The notes under the pieces: generated by a model | Databases searched by the model: none | Told to the model about the DNA's origin: nothing | Seen by the model: the letters and a program-made list of their open reading frames with translations, nothing else | Position numbers and translations under genes: made by a program | Source: Epiperipatus broadwayi | Lineage: Eukaryota > Onychophora > Udeonychophora > Euonychophora > Peripatidae | Direction: 5' to 3' | Assembly: GCA_028023455.1 (NCBI GenBank) | Contig: JAQFVV010000021.1 | Location: 1,362,001-1,426,000, forward strand | DNA length: 64,000 bases | In this document: piece by piece, positions 24,171-35,679 of the stretch | How the letters are laid out: each line of letters opens with the position of its first letter | Numbering within the stretch: the first letter of the stretch is position 1

Positions 24171-24760
24171 TGTGGTATCTGTAAATTATAAGATTTAAAA
24201 AGACAAAAAAAAATATAATCATTATTATTATTATTACTGCAATACAAAAAAATGTCCATTCAAATTAAAAACAAAACTATAACCCATGAAAAACCATTGT
24301 AAGATAATCATGATTTATGAACAATACATGAAAAAATTATGATTGTTTGAAAAATCATAAATGTGTTTCTCTATACTATGTATCATACTTTTATGACTTT
24401 TGCATTCATGACCAAAAAATGTAGGTTGTAGTTGTACAAAAATAATGTAAACATTTCAGGGAGATTGAAAATTCATTGTATATGTGCAAAATTATCATAA
24501 AACATTATAAGTACCAATCGGAATTTTTTTTTTAAATGACAAAACTTTGAACATTTTTAATAATATAGTATACTTATTCATTACAGTACAGATTATATTC
24601 AGGAAATAGTTCTATGATATACAGTTATATATTGGCATGATTTCAATATCTTTCTCTATATCAAGTCCAACATCAGTTGCACATTTTCCCTAATTAATAT
24701 ATAAAAAGATATATAGATTGTTTGTCCATTATTTTACTTTATACAAAAAAAAAAACCTCT
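24170..24760. other. AT-rich spacer
   Basis: Contains a short ATT trinucleotide run near 24222; otherwise nothing recognised. Confidence 0.4.
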
Positions 24761-24762
24761 TT

Positions 24763-24864
24763 GTCAAGCATTGGTGGCCTAGTGGTTAGCATAGCTGCAT
24801 TCTAAGCAGCTGTCCCGGATTCGCTTCCCAGTCAACGTATTTGACATATGAAAAAAAAAAAAAA
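24763..24864 (+). mobile_element. tRNA-derived SINE, short-arm subfamily
   Basis: GTCAAGCATTGGTGGCC head, an anticodon-like arm AGCTGC/GCAGCT closing a 7-base loop, B box GGATTCGCTTCCC, end TTGACATATG plus A-tail. Flanking sequences AAACCTCTTT and AAATCCTCTCTT form an imperfect duplication. Confidence 0.8.
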
Positions 24865-24869
24865 TCCTC

Positions 24870-26095
24870 TCTTCATAGTATATTTCTGTTAAATAAACAT
24901 TTTAAAACTTAATTCTTTATATATTATACAACTAACAAGTCTAACTTAGTGAACATGAATTTATTAAATTTAATATATTTTTAACACATAATTTTAAATT
25001 TATTTAAAGATTAAGTATATATCTTTTCTTTTGATTTTTTAAATGTATGCATGACTTTTGCATGCATAAATATGACTTGTATGCTTTTTTCCATAAGCAA
25101 ACTTAATGGATGTGGACCTTTTTTTTCATTTTATTTCTTCCAAACTTTAAGATGATATTTAAAATTGCCCTTAAAGAATAAAACTACTATTTATAAACAT
25201 TCTACCAAAGATAAGAGGATTCATGACATGTATCCTGTATATGATAAAAAGATAATTAGTAATTTAATTTCTATATAAACAAAAACAAAATAGAAATTTA
25301 TTATGATCATATATATATATATATATGATGTTTGCCAGTACATACATATGTAAATATATTTACTTTCCACTATATTCTATTTTTTAAAATTGTTTTTGTA
25401 AATTTAATGTATGTATTGTAATTTGTAAATTAAGTTTAATTGTAGGTATATGTATCTATACAGATGTGGGTAAGAATAAAAGTACCAGGCCTATGATAGG
25501 ATAAGGTAGACTGTGAGCTACTTACTATCCACTAATTCCTTTTATCCACTACATATCTTGGAATACAATAAAGAAATTGTGTGGTTCCACTATATTGCAT
25601 TATTTAATTTACATTGTAAGCAGTAATAAATATTTTAAATTATAATATTAATCAATAAGTGGCAAGTAAATGTGAACTGTTGTCAGTGAGTACATGTGCA
25701 TATGTGGAGTAATTATGATTTTTTGTCAAAGCAATTTAGGCAGTTGTCCCACTAATATATGCACAATAAGTGGGTAAAAGACAGAACCGTCTTAATTAAT
25801 ATATTGGATTGTAAAGCCTTCTCTTATATTTTTTCAAATAAAAACAATGACAAGAAAATATTAGTCATTATTGCGTTTTAGATCGTGTTGGTTTGAGTGC
25901 TTTTCCCTTTTGTTTTGCTCTTTCCCTAAAAGTGACTCTACACCAAATTACGAATTAAATATGTAAACAATAAAGTAGATTGGTGATGAGTCACTTACAT
26001 AAATATCTTAAAGGTTGAAAATCGTTAGCCATCTAAAAAATAAAAATGGCATAGGGATAATCATTACACCAAGAATTCCGTTATAAGTAATATTA
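24870..26095. other. AT-rich spacer
   Basis: A TA run lies at 25310-25327. No coding or repeat signal otherwise recognised. Confidence 0.4.
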
Positions 26096-26096
26096 A

Positions 26097-26160
26097 TAGT
26101 TGGTTGCAGACGGTTGTGGGTTCGCGTCCCGGCCGATGCTATGACATATGGGGGGGGGGG
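26097..26160 (+). mobile_element. 5'-truncated SINE with poly-G tail
   Basis: Begins inside the variable-arm insert (AGTTGGTTGCAGACGG), keeps the B box GGTTCGCGTCCC and the end ATGACATATG, but is followed by about 11 G instead of A. No target duplication seen. Confidence 0.75.
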
Positions 26161-26169
26161 AGAAAAAAG

Positions 26170-26980
26170 AAAGCGTTTATTAGGAAAATTAAAAATCAAA
26201 AAATGAAAATCTTTTGATAATTGTTTGTTGCAGTTCGATATCTAATGTTTATGTTTACAAAAAAAGAGAAATTGATATAATTTTTAATTAAAAAATTTAG
26301 CAAAATTCTATATTCATCAATATTGATTCTCCTTGCTACATTTAATTTGTAATTTAAAAAATTAGACAAAATCTCGTTTTTTTTATTACCAATATTGATC
26401 CTCATCTCAAGATATATTTAAAACAGAGATTTATGATCGTTTTATTGACGCAAGAATTTTTGTTTTTGTATGTATTTATATAGAATAAAGACTTTCAAAT
26501 CCATATTAAATTTATTGTACTTCCTAGCTTTCTAGAAACTAATGAGTTTTTCCACTAGAGTTTATTTATAGAAGGTGACAAAGTTGATTGAATGTTCTGT
26601 TCCCGGTGGTTTTCGTCTATTCTTGACACATGTATTCATTCATTATTACTCAGCCAACATCGCAGGGACAATAATGAATATTAGATCAAATAAAAGATGA
26701 CTTTTACTGCCGCAAATGCAGTAATTTATAATAGTCATTAAATAAATTAGACTTTTTTCCTTCTAAACTGTATTTAATTTTTAGTTTTATTTGCTTTAAA
26801 ACTTTTGTATTAGAGTAGTCCCCCCCCCTTCCCAGATTATCTCACAACAATTAATTGTTAAAGAATTGCGCATTAATATAAAAAGAGTCAGCACTTAATA
26901 GATGTAGATATACTCATTTAAAACAAAAAGATAGTCATTGAGAAAATAACCTAAAGTAGACCAGTCTCAGAAACAGTATT
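26170..26980. other. AT-rich spacer
   Basis: Contains a C8 run near 26820. Nothing else recognised. Confidence 0.4.
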
Positions 26981-27102
26981 AAAACACTAAAACATCCTAT
27001 GATCATCATTTCTGATGCTTACACAAGCTCTTAAAACAGTAGCAAACCCTCCATACAGTAGTGCCACTCAGCGCAAACCATAGTAAGATTTAGGTGCAGT
27101 AC

Positions 27103-27170
27103 TGTCAAATCCAAGGCTCCTTACTGATGAAAACCACAAGCTAGAAATGAATCTGGTGATCTTGGATAAG
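27103..27170 (+). ncRNA. Hammerhead motif, family 3 copy c
   Basis: CTGATGA (27124-27130), weak stem II, GAAA (27144-27147), stem III AT/AT, ATC with the cut after 27153. Outer stem I TCCAA pairs TTGGA. Confidence 0.65.
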
Positions 27171-27218
27171 TAGTGCACCCAGTGTAAGCCATAGTAAGAT
27201 TTAGGTGCAGTAGTCTCA

Positions 27219-27277
27219 AATCCAACTCACTGATGAAAGCCACAAGCTTGAAACTAGTCTTTGGGGATATTGGATGA
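27219..27277 (+). ncRNA. Hammerhead motif, family 3 copy d (best of family)
   Basis: CTGATGA (27230-27236), a perfect 4-bp stem II AAGC/GCTT with loop CACAA, GAAAC (27250-27254), stem III AC/GT, classic GTC with the cut after 27259. Outer stem I ATCCAA pairs TTGGAT; inner CTCA pairs TGGG after a small bulge. Confidence 0.75.
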
Positions 27278-27409
27278 GTAGGCACTAGACTGAGATATTA
27301 TATACAAATCTTCTTGCATCCATTGATTAATATGGTTTGCACTAAGTGGTACTACTGTATGGAGATGTTGCTACTGTTTTAAATTTCAGTATGATGATGA
27401 TTCGGATAT

Positions 27410-30400
27410 ATCACATATTTTATGTATGTTAAAAGAGATTTTCTGAAATTCAGTCCAAATAATATTATAATGAGATGAGTTTTTTTCTGTTGATTTTCTT
27501 TGTGAGCACTTTCCAATTTCCTCTGGTCCATAAACAATGTCTATTTAAAGTAAATGGTGTAATTATATAAAAAAAACATAAATATGTTATTAAATGCCAT
27601 TTACTAAACAGAATACTACTGTCAGAAACATTCACTACATTGGCATAAGTTGTGTGGTAATTCAACAATGTTTACACACAGTGCAAATGAAAAGACATTA
27701 GTAGAAAAGCAGTTATTTTCTCTTTCCTCTAAAACATTTTATAGTAAGCTTGAATAATCAATGATACTATGGTATTTTTATATTCACATTCCTAAACATG
27801 TTTCTGGCTTGTGGGCTTATGTTAATTTAATTTTTAAATTTAAAGCCTTCATTAATGAAAGATATAATTCACATGCTTTCAATATTTTCACATCATAAGT
27901 GGCATAAGACATATATATATATATAATTGTACCCTCACTTCTGGGAAAATATTATAATAATAAAATAGGACTAGCTCAGATAAATGGTTATGCTCGGCTA
28001 AAATACATCTAATGAATAATAAAGATATTCTATGATACTATCTATTATTTAATTAGCTCTAGCTAATAAGAAATAATAAAATGGTTCGGTTTTATACATT
28101 AAATAAATAAAATATTAATAAAATCATGAGACAATGAAGTGAAGTACAAGTAGCAATTTGAATTACATTGAGCCAATATCTCACAGGATACAACCTCAAT
28201 GGCATAAGAATACTATCCCCCCCCCCCCTATTATTTCAAATAATAATAAATAATAGCATTTTTACGACTTTAAAAATAAAAATCAATTAAATATAATGCT
28301 AATAAATAAATCCTAATCTCTTAATTCAAAATAATACGACTATAATAATCTCAGGTTCTTTAAACTAATTCTAATCAACTTATAATCTTCTGTAGGCAAG
28401 TATGATAAGGGATTTTATATCACCCTCAACTACACCTAACTAATAATAATAACAAATAATAATAATCATCTTCAATATATAATTATCAATCTTATCTACT
28501 TTTCAATGTTATGGAATTATAATAGCAACAACAATAATAAATAATATAGTATAATCTTTTAGCTTTCATGTGGCATCTTAAATAGAATGTGATATAATCT
28601 GATAATCTGGGAATATGTGGCAACGAATAATATTATAATTCTATACAATAAATTATATAATTAATTATGACCATAATGATAATAATGATGTAAATGAAAA
28701 CTTCTCATATAAATTATATTAAGAAACACTGTAATTTATTAAATAAATAATCATATTCATACTGTGCAAATATTATATTTGGTTTATATATCTGGAGATC
28801 ATAGGTTTGTAGTGTGAATAATCAATGCAATGCACAGCTTTATAAAACAAGTTTAACAAAATTTTATTATAAAACTTTTAAACAAAATTAACTATGTACA
28901 CTATTTACAATTACATCTTGGGTAAATTACATACTTCTTCATTTCAAATAACAATAAAATAAAAAAATCTAAAAGTACATAAGCCTTCACTCCGACTTAT
29001 AACTTTTCATATTTCTTTACAATAATCATAATAATATTACTAATAATAATCCCAGATATAATTATAGCTTTTTTTTATCTACCAATTGAACTATATTATA
29101 ATATGTTTTCCATAAGCATACACAAATTATGAAAACATAAACTACAAAAGTAGCACTTATTTCAATATCTGTCCATAGATTTTGTACTTAATTAATCAAA
29201 TAACTTTTATTATGAAAGTGCTGACATTATCAATATATATATATATATATTCTGCTTTGTTAATAAATAAGTGGACTTAAATAAAATAATATGATTAACA
29301 TACTTTATACATCTTACTTAGCATTACTTTAGTAAAATTCCTATGTGTGTGTTGATGCGTGTTCTAAACATAAAAATAATATTTACAAAATATAAGTACT
29401 TATTCTATTTGATGTTGTTTTTTCTGGATGTATTATTCCTTTAAAAATAAGCATTACATGTATGATAAAAATATTCAAAAATTATTTATAAAATCTCGTG
29501 AATAATTTTATTATCACATATATTTATGATTCTTTATCTATATAGTTTAAGTTTACTTTCAATTTCTTTTGTATTTGATCTCAACATAACCCAAAGCAAA
29601 AAAAAACCTATCCCATCCTCTTCCAAAAATAACGATTCTACAATTCCCAAAATCATTTATTATTCTCCTTCAAAATACAGTTTCGATGCAATAACTTTAG
29701 AAATTATGATAGCGAGCAGATGCGTAGGCATGAAGAACTAACTAGAGTATTAACTCAATAGTATAAACATATAAGATAATCACATGTCAACAGTGCATAA
29801 AGAAAAGAGGCATGACTTTTCTGTCTAATAACCTCCACTATAAATTAATGTTCAGGCTATTTATTCAGCTCTTTAGAACATTAATACTCAATACTAAGAA
29901 AAACACTGCCCATGGAAATATAGAAGTTATAGGGCTTTGTTATTTGTACTTGCATAACTACTAAGATAATAAAATTATTTTCTATTCCCCATAAATGTTA
30001 CATCTAAGCATCCCTTTGGTTTTTTTTTTCATACTCCCAAGATCACTACCACTTTAAAATTTCATAATAGATTTATCAATCTACATCGTAAAAATTCTCA
30101 AACATATTTCTAAAACAATAAATAAGATTCACGTACGACTTCAACAATCTAGAGCTATTCAACAAGAAAAAGTTATTTCACTTTCACAATTCATCAATAG
30201 AAAAACAAATGATTTTGTCTCGATGCCTTAAATCAATACTTTAAACATTTTAAAATAATAGGGTTTCTTTACTAAAGAATCATATAAATTATATTTATTG
30301 TTAAATCATATTACTTTAGTAATGTAAAATAAAAGTATGCATTTTTTTTTAAAAAAAATCTAATTTATATTTTACAATAGTAATAACAAGTTCTATGGTG

Positions 30401-32750
30401 TTTAATGCACTCACACATATCCATACGTTCATATGATAATACTATAAAATACTCTGAGCACTCTAAAGAAAATAAAATAAATACATCATATAAAAATTAA
30501 TATTTTATAAATTTTACCCATAGTGACAATTGCTAGTTGGTCACTTTTAGACATTTTCTGGTCCACTTTTTATAAAATATTACATACTATTAGCATTTAC
30601 TCAGCAAAAACTATCATACTAAAAAAATATTTATAAAACTTTACAGATAATTAAATATTCTTTACGATAATTACTATGCTATGTTAGTAAATATTTTGTA
30701 TGTAATTTTCCTGCTTACAATAATATAAAAATAATAATATTATTAGTACATAAAATAATTAAAACCATATTTACGTAAAACTCTAATCCATTATAAAATA
30801 ATTAAAAAGAAAAGTTCTTTCTTCTGATATTTCCATTATATGTCCTAATAAACGCTCGCTCCGCCACCATATGTTGCTATGACAACCATTGTCTAACACT
30901 TGAGAACAAAACTCCTCTACCCCTGATGCAAAAAAAAAAATGTATTCACAAATGATTAAAAAAATGATGAAAATGAAGAATGAAAAGAAATTGACTTTTA
31001 AATCTGGATTCATTTATAAAAATAATCATTAATCCATGCTTGAAAGTTTATAAAAATTATAGTCCTTTATCTATATCTTTCAGGATAATGATTATTAAAG
31101 TTGATATTAATTAAAAAAGTTAAAAAATAATCTGTGAAAGTTTTTCCCATTCTATAGGATCCTGTATTGGGCTTCCGATGCATCTATTACAGTTATATTA
31201 GTTCAGGCGTACTTATACAGAAATTGCACATTTTTGTTCCATGGAAATTGGCATTTAATAATTTAATAAAGTTAGCATAAAGTATTTTGTCAGGGTAATT
31301 TTAATTACCCAGGTATTTCTTTTCCAAATAATAATTATCCAATATCAGTTTTTTTATATTATTAAATAAATGCAGTCTTCTTTAATAGTGACAACTTGTC
31401 GTATCAAATATATTTGCAGTAATATCAATCTTTATTTTTCCATCATTTTAAATGAAAGTTCATAATAAATTCTTAAAAGAATATTTTCTTTAAAAACATT
31501 TACTGCAATTCTTTTAAAAAACTATATTTTCAAATATTGAAAATTAAAGTTTTACCATATAACTTTTTTTTTTCAGATACAGCTATCTTTTCTCACAATA
31601 AAATGTATTTACATTTAATTTCCCACAAACTTTTTTGTCTAATTCTCTCAATAATGTCCCAGATATTAATATACCCAATATTATATTTTTCTCCATTAAT
31701 AACTTTAGAAATATATTTTCACTTAATGTCTGTACCTCCATCCTTTCTTTCCACAGATATACAATTATTTTTGGTATGAATGCCATAGTTACTATGACAC
31801 TGGATTAAGTTTCAATAGACTATTTGATAGGGAATCTTAGTTTGCTTTAACAGTGCATGATTTTAACTTGATAAACTTATAATTTTTAATACTCTCTTCT
31901 TTAAAAATATTTCCAATTAATAAATTATACAATACTTTAATATTTTAAAATAATAACTTATTTTGAGAGTTATTTAAAAACACAGAATCGATTTATTAAA
32001 ACGCAGAATTGAATTGATTAAAACACAATTTTATCACCCCAGAAAAATGACATCTACTTTTATAGTAAATTGAACTGATGATTTGATTGGCTATTTAGAT
32101 CTTTATCTGGTGATCTAATTTACATATTAGTACTATCTTACAGAATTAAATTTCAAAAATAAAAATGATTCATTCAATATTATATTATTTAATTCTAAAT
32201 TAATTTCACATTTTTATTTCGACCAACTAAACCCTAAGTAAATATTTTATAACAGCTAAATTTTTTTCTTTTTTTTTTTATCTTGTCTGGTGACCAAGAA
32301 ATGTTTTCAATTTTATAGTACAATTTTGGTTCATTTAATTTAATTGATTATTCCAACAACTCTTCAACTAAAAATAGTTAGATATTCATTTACTGATTTA
32401 ATATTAATTATCTAAAAAAATCATCAAGTTTCAATTAAGATTTCATTGCCAGGCCGTAGCATGGCAGAAAAATTTACTAATCATTGCTCTTCCAGTCTTT
32501 TTTCATTGGTTGACATTTCCTTATATGTGATCAAGTTGCAATCTTTAATGCCTATATAAATATATGGGGTCGTTAATAGAGATGGGATTTCACCTCTATT
32601 GCTAAAAGGTTACCTTGACAACAGTTTTAAATTCTTGATTACTATCTATATAAAAATTGTCTTAGTATTAATTGGTTTTTAATGGTTTTATACATATATA
32701 TATATATATATATAATGATATTTTTATTCAATGTCTGTATTTCTTTAAAT
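27410..32750. other. Long AT-rich stretch without recognisable genes
   Basis: Holds microsatellites ((TA)n at 27911-27924, 29234-29252 and 32695-32713; a C12 run at 28207-28217) and a short shared motif GTTACCTTGACAACAG (32606), repeated at 44857. Many short frames occur, none with a recognisable motif or a credible exon structure. Confidence 0.45.
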
Positions 32751-32756
32751 TTATAT

Positions 32757-33296
32757 ATGTAGACCTGTAATTAAATATTAATAAATACAGTAACATAAAT
32801 ATATATAAAGTACAACTTTTAACACTTTTATCAACCTAGGCACACTTTCAAACTAGCTTTGTAGTCATTGTCAACTAACAAAACACTTGTAGTTATTAAA
32901 ATGAGTGCAAAAAACTAAACAAAATTGTAATGGAAATGATAACACTTTCAACATCAGTTTTTTATGATCAAAATATGTTATATATTTATGGTTTTAATTT
33001 TGACTGTAATAATGTAAAAATATTACAAATTGAAAGAAACAACCATAAAGAAAAAATAAAGAGAGCTATGTTAATACATAAATCTAAGCATGACTTAATA
33101 AATAAACAGGCAGAAAATGTTAAAATTAATGAATTGTGGGAAGGATAGATTTTAAAAGCATGTTTAAAAAGAATTAGTGTTAGTTGACAAAGACTACCAA
33201 GCTAATCAAAAGAACTCTTAGGTTGATAAACGTTTTTAAAATTGTACTTTATATATATTTATTATACTGTATTTATTAATATTTAATTACAAGACT

Positions 33297-33300
<4 letters not shown>
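32757..33300 (+). mobile_element. Inverted-repeat element carrying a PLE-like tail
   Basis: About 120-bp terminal inverted repeats: the left arm (32757-32880, AATTAAATATTAATAAATAC and on to TTGTCAACTAACA) matches the complement of the right arm (33178-33299) with few differences. Flanks are TA and AC microsatellites. Inside is a plus-strand frame resembling the end of a GIY-YIG endonuclease. Looks like a 5'-truncated or internally deleted Penelope-like element in an inverted-repeat arrangement. Confidence 0.7.
32930..33148 (+). pseudogene. GIY-YIG endonuclease C-terminal remnant (Penelope-like)
   Basis: This 72-residue frame ends in a segment (about residues 27-70) with the spacing typical of the C-termini of Penelope-like proteins: DCNNVKILQIERN, a Lys-rich helix KEKIKRAMLIHKSKHDL, an Asn-containing turn, then INELWEG. 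In those proteins the endonuclease nicks target DNA for integration. The GIY-YIG catalytic motif and the reverse transcriptase are absent, so only the tail survives. The first 25 residues are not recognised and the ATG is probably incidental. Identification rests on remembered family pattern, not a search. Confidence 0.55.
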
Positions 33301-33328
<28 letters not shown>

Positions 33329-33425
33329 GTCCACAGATGGCGTTCTACCAAAAACGCCGATCAAGCGTATGTTTTGTTTACATAAACGTCAGAGTAGTTA
33401 GTATTCACTATCTCTAACTATAATT

Positions 33426-33477
33426 CCATTTTCAGATCATGATTTCAAGCTATTTGCTATCATCAGTGAAAGACAGG
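33426..33477 (-). ncRNA. Hammerhead ribozyme, family 2 unit 1
   Basis: Minus strand: stem I TTTCA/TGAAA plus outer CC/GG across a bulge, CTGATGA (33466-33460), stem II AGC-AAATA-GCT, GAAA (33446-33443), palindromic stem III ATCATGAT, cut after C33435 (ATC). The first stem II position is T opposite T. Confidence 0.72.
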
Positions 33478-33834
33478 AATAAAGAAACTAGATCTAAATA
33501 CAAACTCTGAGCGTTTATGAAACAATTTCTATTCAGCTTGCAAGCGTGAATTTTTTAGACACGTAATGTCTTCAAACTCAGCATAGCAAACCAGATAGCT
33601 ATATGGGTCTGATCTCAGTTCAGCATCACCACATAGTAGAAGCCTCTGCAATCTATATCATTGCAAGAAAGACCTCAAAGGTACATTTATGATAAACAAA
33701 AATGCAAGTTAAAAAACTTGCTAACGCTTGTATTTATGTCCACAGATGGCATCCTACCAAAAACGCCGATCAAGCGTATGTTTTGTTTACATAAACGTCA
33801 GAGTAGTTAGTATTCACTATCTCTAACTATAATT

Positions 33835-33886
33835 CCACTTTCAGATCATGATTTCAAGCTATTTGCTATCATCAGTGAAAGACAGG
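33835..33886 (-). ncRNA. Hammerhead ribozyme, family 2 unit 2
   Basis: Same as unit 1, shifted by 409 bp, with CTGATGA at 33875-33869. Here stem I is a full 6 bp (CTTTCA/TGAAAG). Confidence 0.75.
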
Positions 33887-34252
33887 AATAAAGAAACTAG
33901 ATCTAAATACAAACTCTGAGCGTTTATGAAACAATTTCTATTCAGCTTGCAAGCGTGAATTTTTTAGACACGTAATGTCTTCAAACTCAGCATAGCAAAC
34001 CAGATAGCTATATGGGTCTGATCTCAGTTCAGCATCACCACATAGTAGAAGCCTCTGCAATCTATATCATTGCAAGAAAGACCTCAAAGGTACATTTATG
34101 ATAAACAAAAATGCAAGTTAAAAAACTTGCTAATGCTTGTATTTATGTCCACAGATGGCGTTCTACCAAAAACGCCGATCAAGCGTATGTTTTGTTTACA
34201 TAAACATCAGAGTAGTTAGTATTCACTATCTCTAACTATAATTCCACTTTTT

Positions 34253-34670
34253 TTTATCATAAATGTACCTTTGAGGTCTTTCTTGCAATGATATAGATTG
34301 CAGAGGCTTCTACTATGTGGTGATGCTGAACTGAGATCAGACCCATATAGCTATCTGGTTTGCTATGCTGAGTTTGAAGACATTACGTGTCTAAAAAATT
34401 CACGCTTGCAAGCTGAATAGAAATTGTTTCATAAACGCTCAGAGTTTGTATTTAGATCTAGTTTCTTTATTCCTGTCTTTCACTGATGATAGCAAATAGC
34501 TTGAAATTATGATCTGAAAGTGGAATTATAGTTAGAGATAGTGAATACTAACTACTCTGACGTTTATGTAAACAAAACATACGCTTGATCGGCGTTTTTG
34601 GTAGAACACCATCTGTGGATATAAATACAAGCATTAGCAAGTTTTTTAACTTGCATTTTTGTTTATCATA
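34253..34670 (+). mobile_element. Inverted full-length copy of the 409-bp retrozyme-like unit
   Basis: Runs opposite to the array. It starts at TTTATCATAAATG and ends at TTTGTTTATCAT, so TTTATCAT occurs at both ends, as expected for a full circle opened at that point plus a short overlap. The last 30 bp (AGTTTTTTAACTTGC...TTATCAT) are repeated again at 34682-34711 between TA runs. Together with the array it forms a large inverted repeat. Confidence 0.8.
34471..34523 (+). ncRNA. Hammerhead ribozyme, inverted family 2 copy
   Basis: CTGATGA (34483-34489), stem II AGC/GCT, GAAA (34503-34506), stem III AT-TATG-AT, cut after C34514. Stem I CTTTCA/TGAAAG, then CC/GG after a bulge. Confidence 0.75.
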
Positions 34671-34729
34671 TATATATATATAGTTTTTTAACTTGCATTT
34701 TTGTTTATCATATATATATATATATATAG

Positions 34730-35205
34730 GGAGAGAAAGGTTACAGAGTAATTATTATTTTACTAATCATATTCTGTGGAAATGGGCTGCTGAACAGAAT
34801 ATCTTTTTAGATTCATACTAGTGCTCTAAATGGTTTAAGATAGTGGTAGAGAGGGAGTCTCTGGATTCACTGTCCTTTGCCTTAAAGCTCTGTTACTTCC
34901 AGTATTCAATTTTTTTGTCAACTAGTGAATAATAAACCTTTCAATTTATTCTTGCATAGTTTTTGTACAGTGGAAGAAGTGAATCCTAAAGCTCAAGGGT
35001 TATGATTCTTGGCTCTTCGCTATTTGTTATAATGCTCTAACTTGTTATGAATTTCTGAGAAAATTAACCATTTAATTATTAATTATTATTTTTATTATTT
35101 GGGTATTACATATTTATAAGGGCAAGAGTCTCATGGTTGTGATTATATTTTAATACTACAAAATGGTGGAGAACATTAATTTAATCTACATCAGAGAAAT
35201 TTAAG
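34730..35205. other. AT-rich spacer
   Basis: Nothing recognised. Confidence 0.4.
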
Positions 35206-35210
35206 TTTTT

Positions 35211-35670
35211 TTTTTTCTTGAATATCCATCAACATTTTTCTTTGGAATTCAACCAAAAAGATAACCTCATTAGTAAGATAAAATTTTGTTGCTGAACTAA
35301 CCAACCACTTAGGACTTTGTTTGGCTGGTTAGACAATTCATATATGGTACATGGATAGAATAACAGTAGAGTGGAACCAATACTAAATTAAAAATAGTTA
35401 TTCCTAAAGTGGTCATCACACACATTAAAATAACAGGAAGAAGGATCTTTCTTAAACATCCATATTTTTTTTGGTATTCAACCAAAAGCATATATTTATT
35501 AGTAACATAATTTTGCTACTAAACTAACCAACTACCCAGGACTTTCTTTGACTGATTAAACAATTCATCTATGGTACATGGACAGACTAATAGCAGAATG
35601 GAACCAATACTAAAATAATCAAATAGTTATTCTTAAGGTGGTCATTATATGCATAAAAATAACAGGAAGA
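35211..35670. repeat. Two-copy ~229-bp tandem duplication
   Basis: ATTCAACCAAAA (35246 and 35475), GGTACATGGA (35347 and about 35573) and AACAGGAAGAA (35431 and 35660) repeat at 226-229 bp spacing. The copies differ at many positions, so the duplication is old. No ribozyme core or coding signal inside. Confidence 0.75.
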
Positions 35671-35679
35671 ACAAACGAT

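Larger units (their letters stand above)
26985..27400 (+). mobile_element. Family 3 element with tandem hammerheads
   Basis: The unit CATAGTAAGATTTAGGTGCA plus ribozyme is present twice in the same direction, 106 bp apart, inside family 3 termini (CTCCATACAGTAGTGCCACT left; ACTAAGTGGTACTACTGTAT right). Dimeric ribozymes help when stem III is very short, as here. Confidence 0.7.
33328..34250 (-). repeat. 409-bp tandem repeat array with hammerheads (family 2)
   Basis: Units start with TGTCCACAGATGGC at 33328, 33737 and 34146, a spacing of exactly 409 bp twice. The first two units are almost identical (for example GCGTTC versus GCATCC). The third stops at 34250, two bases short of the position matching the hammerhead cut. 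Each complete unit has one type I hammerhead on the minus strand. The size and head-to-tail layout fit a metazoan retrozyme (a non-autonomous, circular-RNA-producing retroelement). Confidence 0.85.

Noticed and set aside
33328-34250. CRISPR-like or ordinary satellite array
   Set aside because: Units are 409 bp with no spacer structure, in a eukaryotic context; the inverted single copy and ribozyme fit a retroelement better than a simple satellite.
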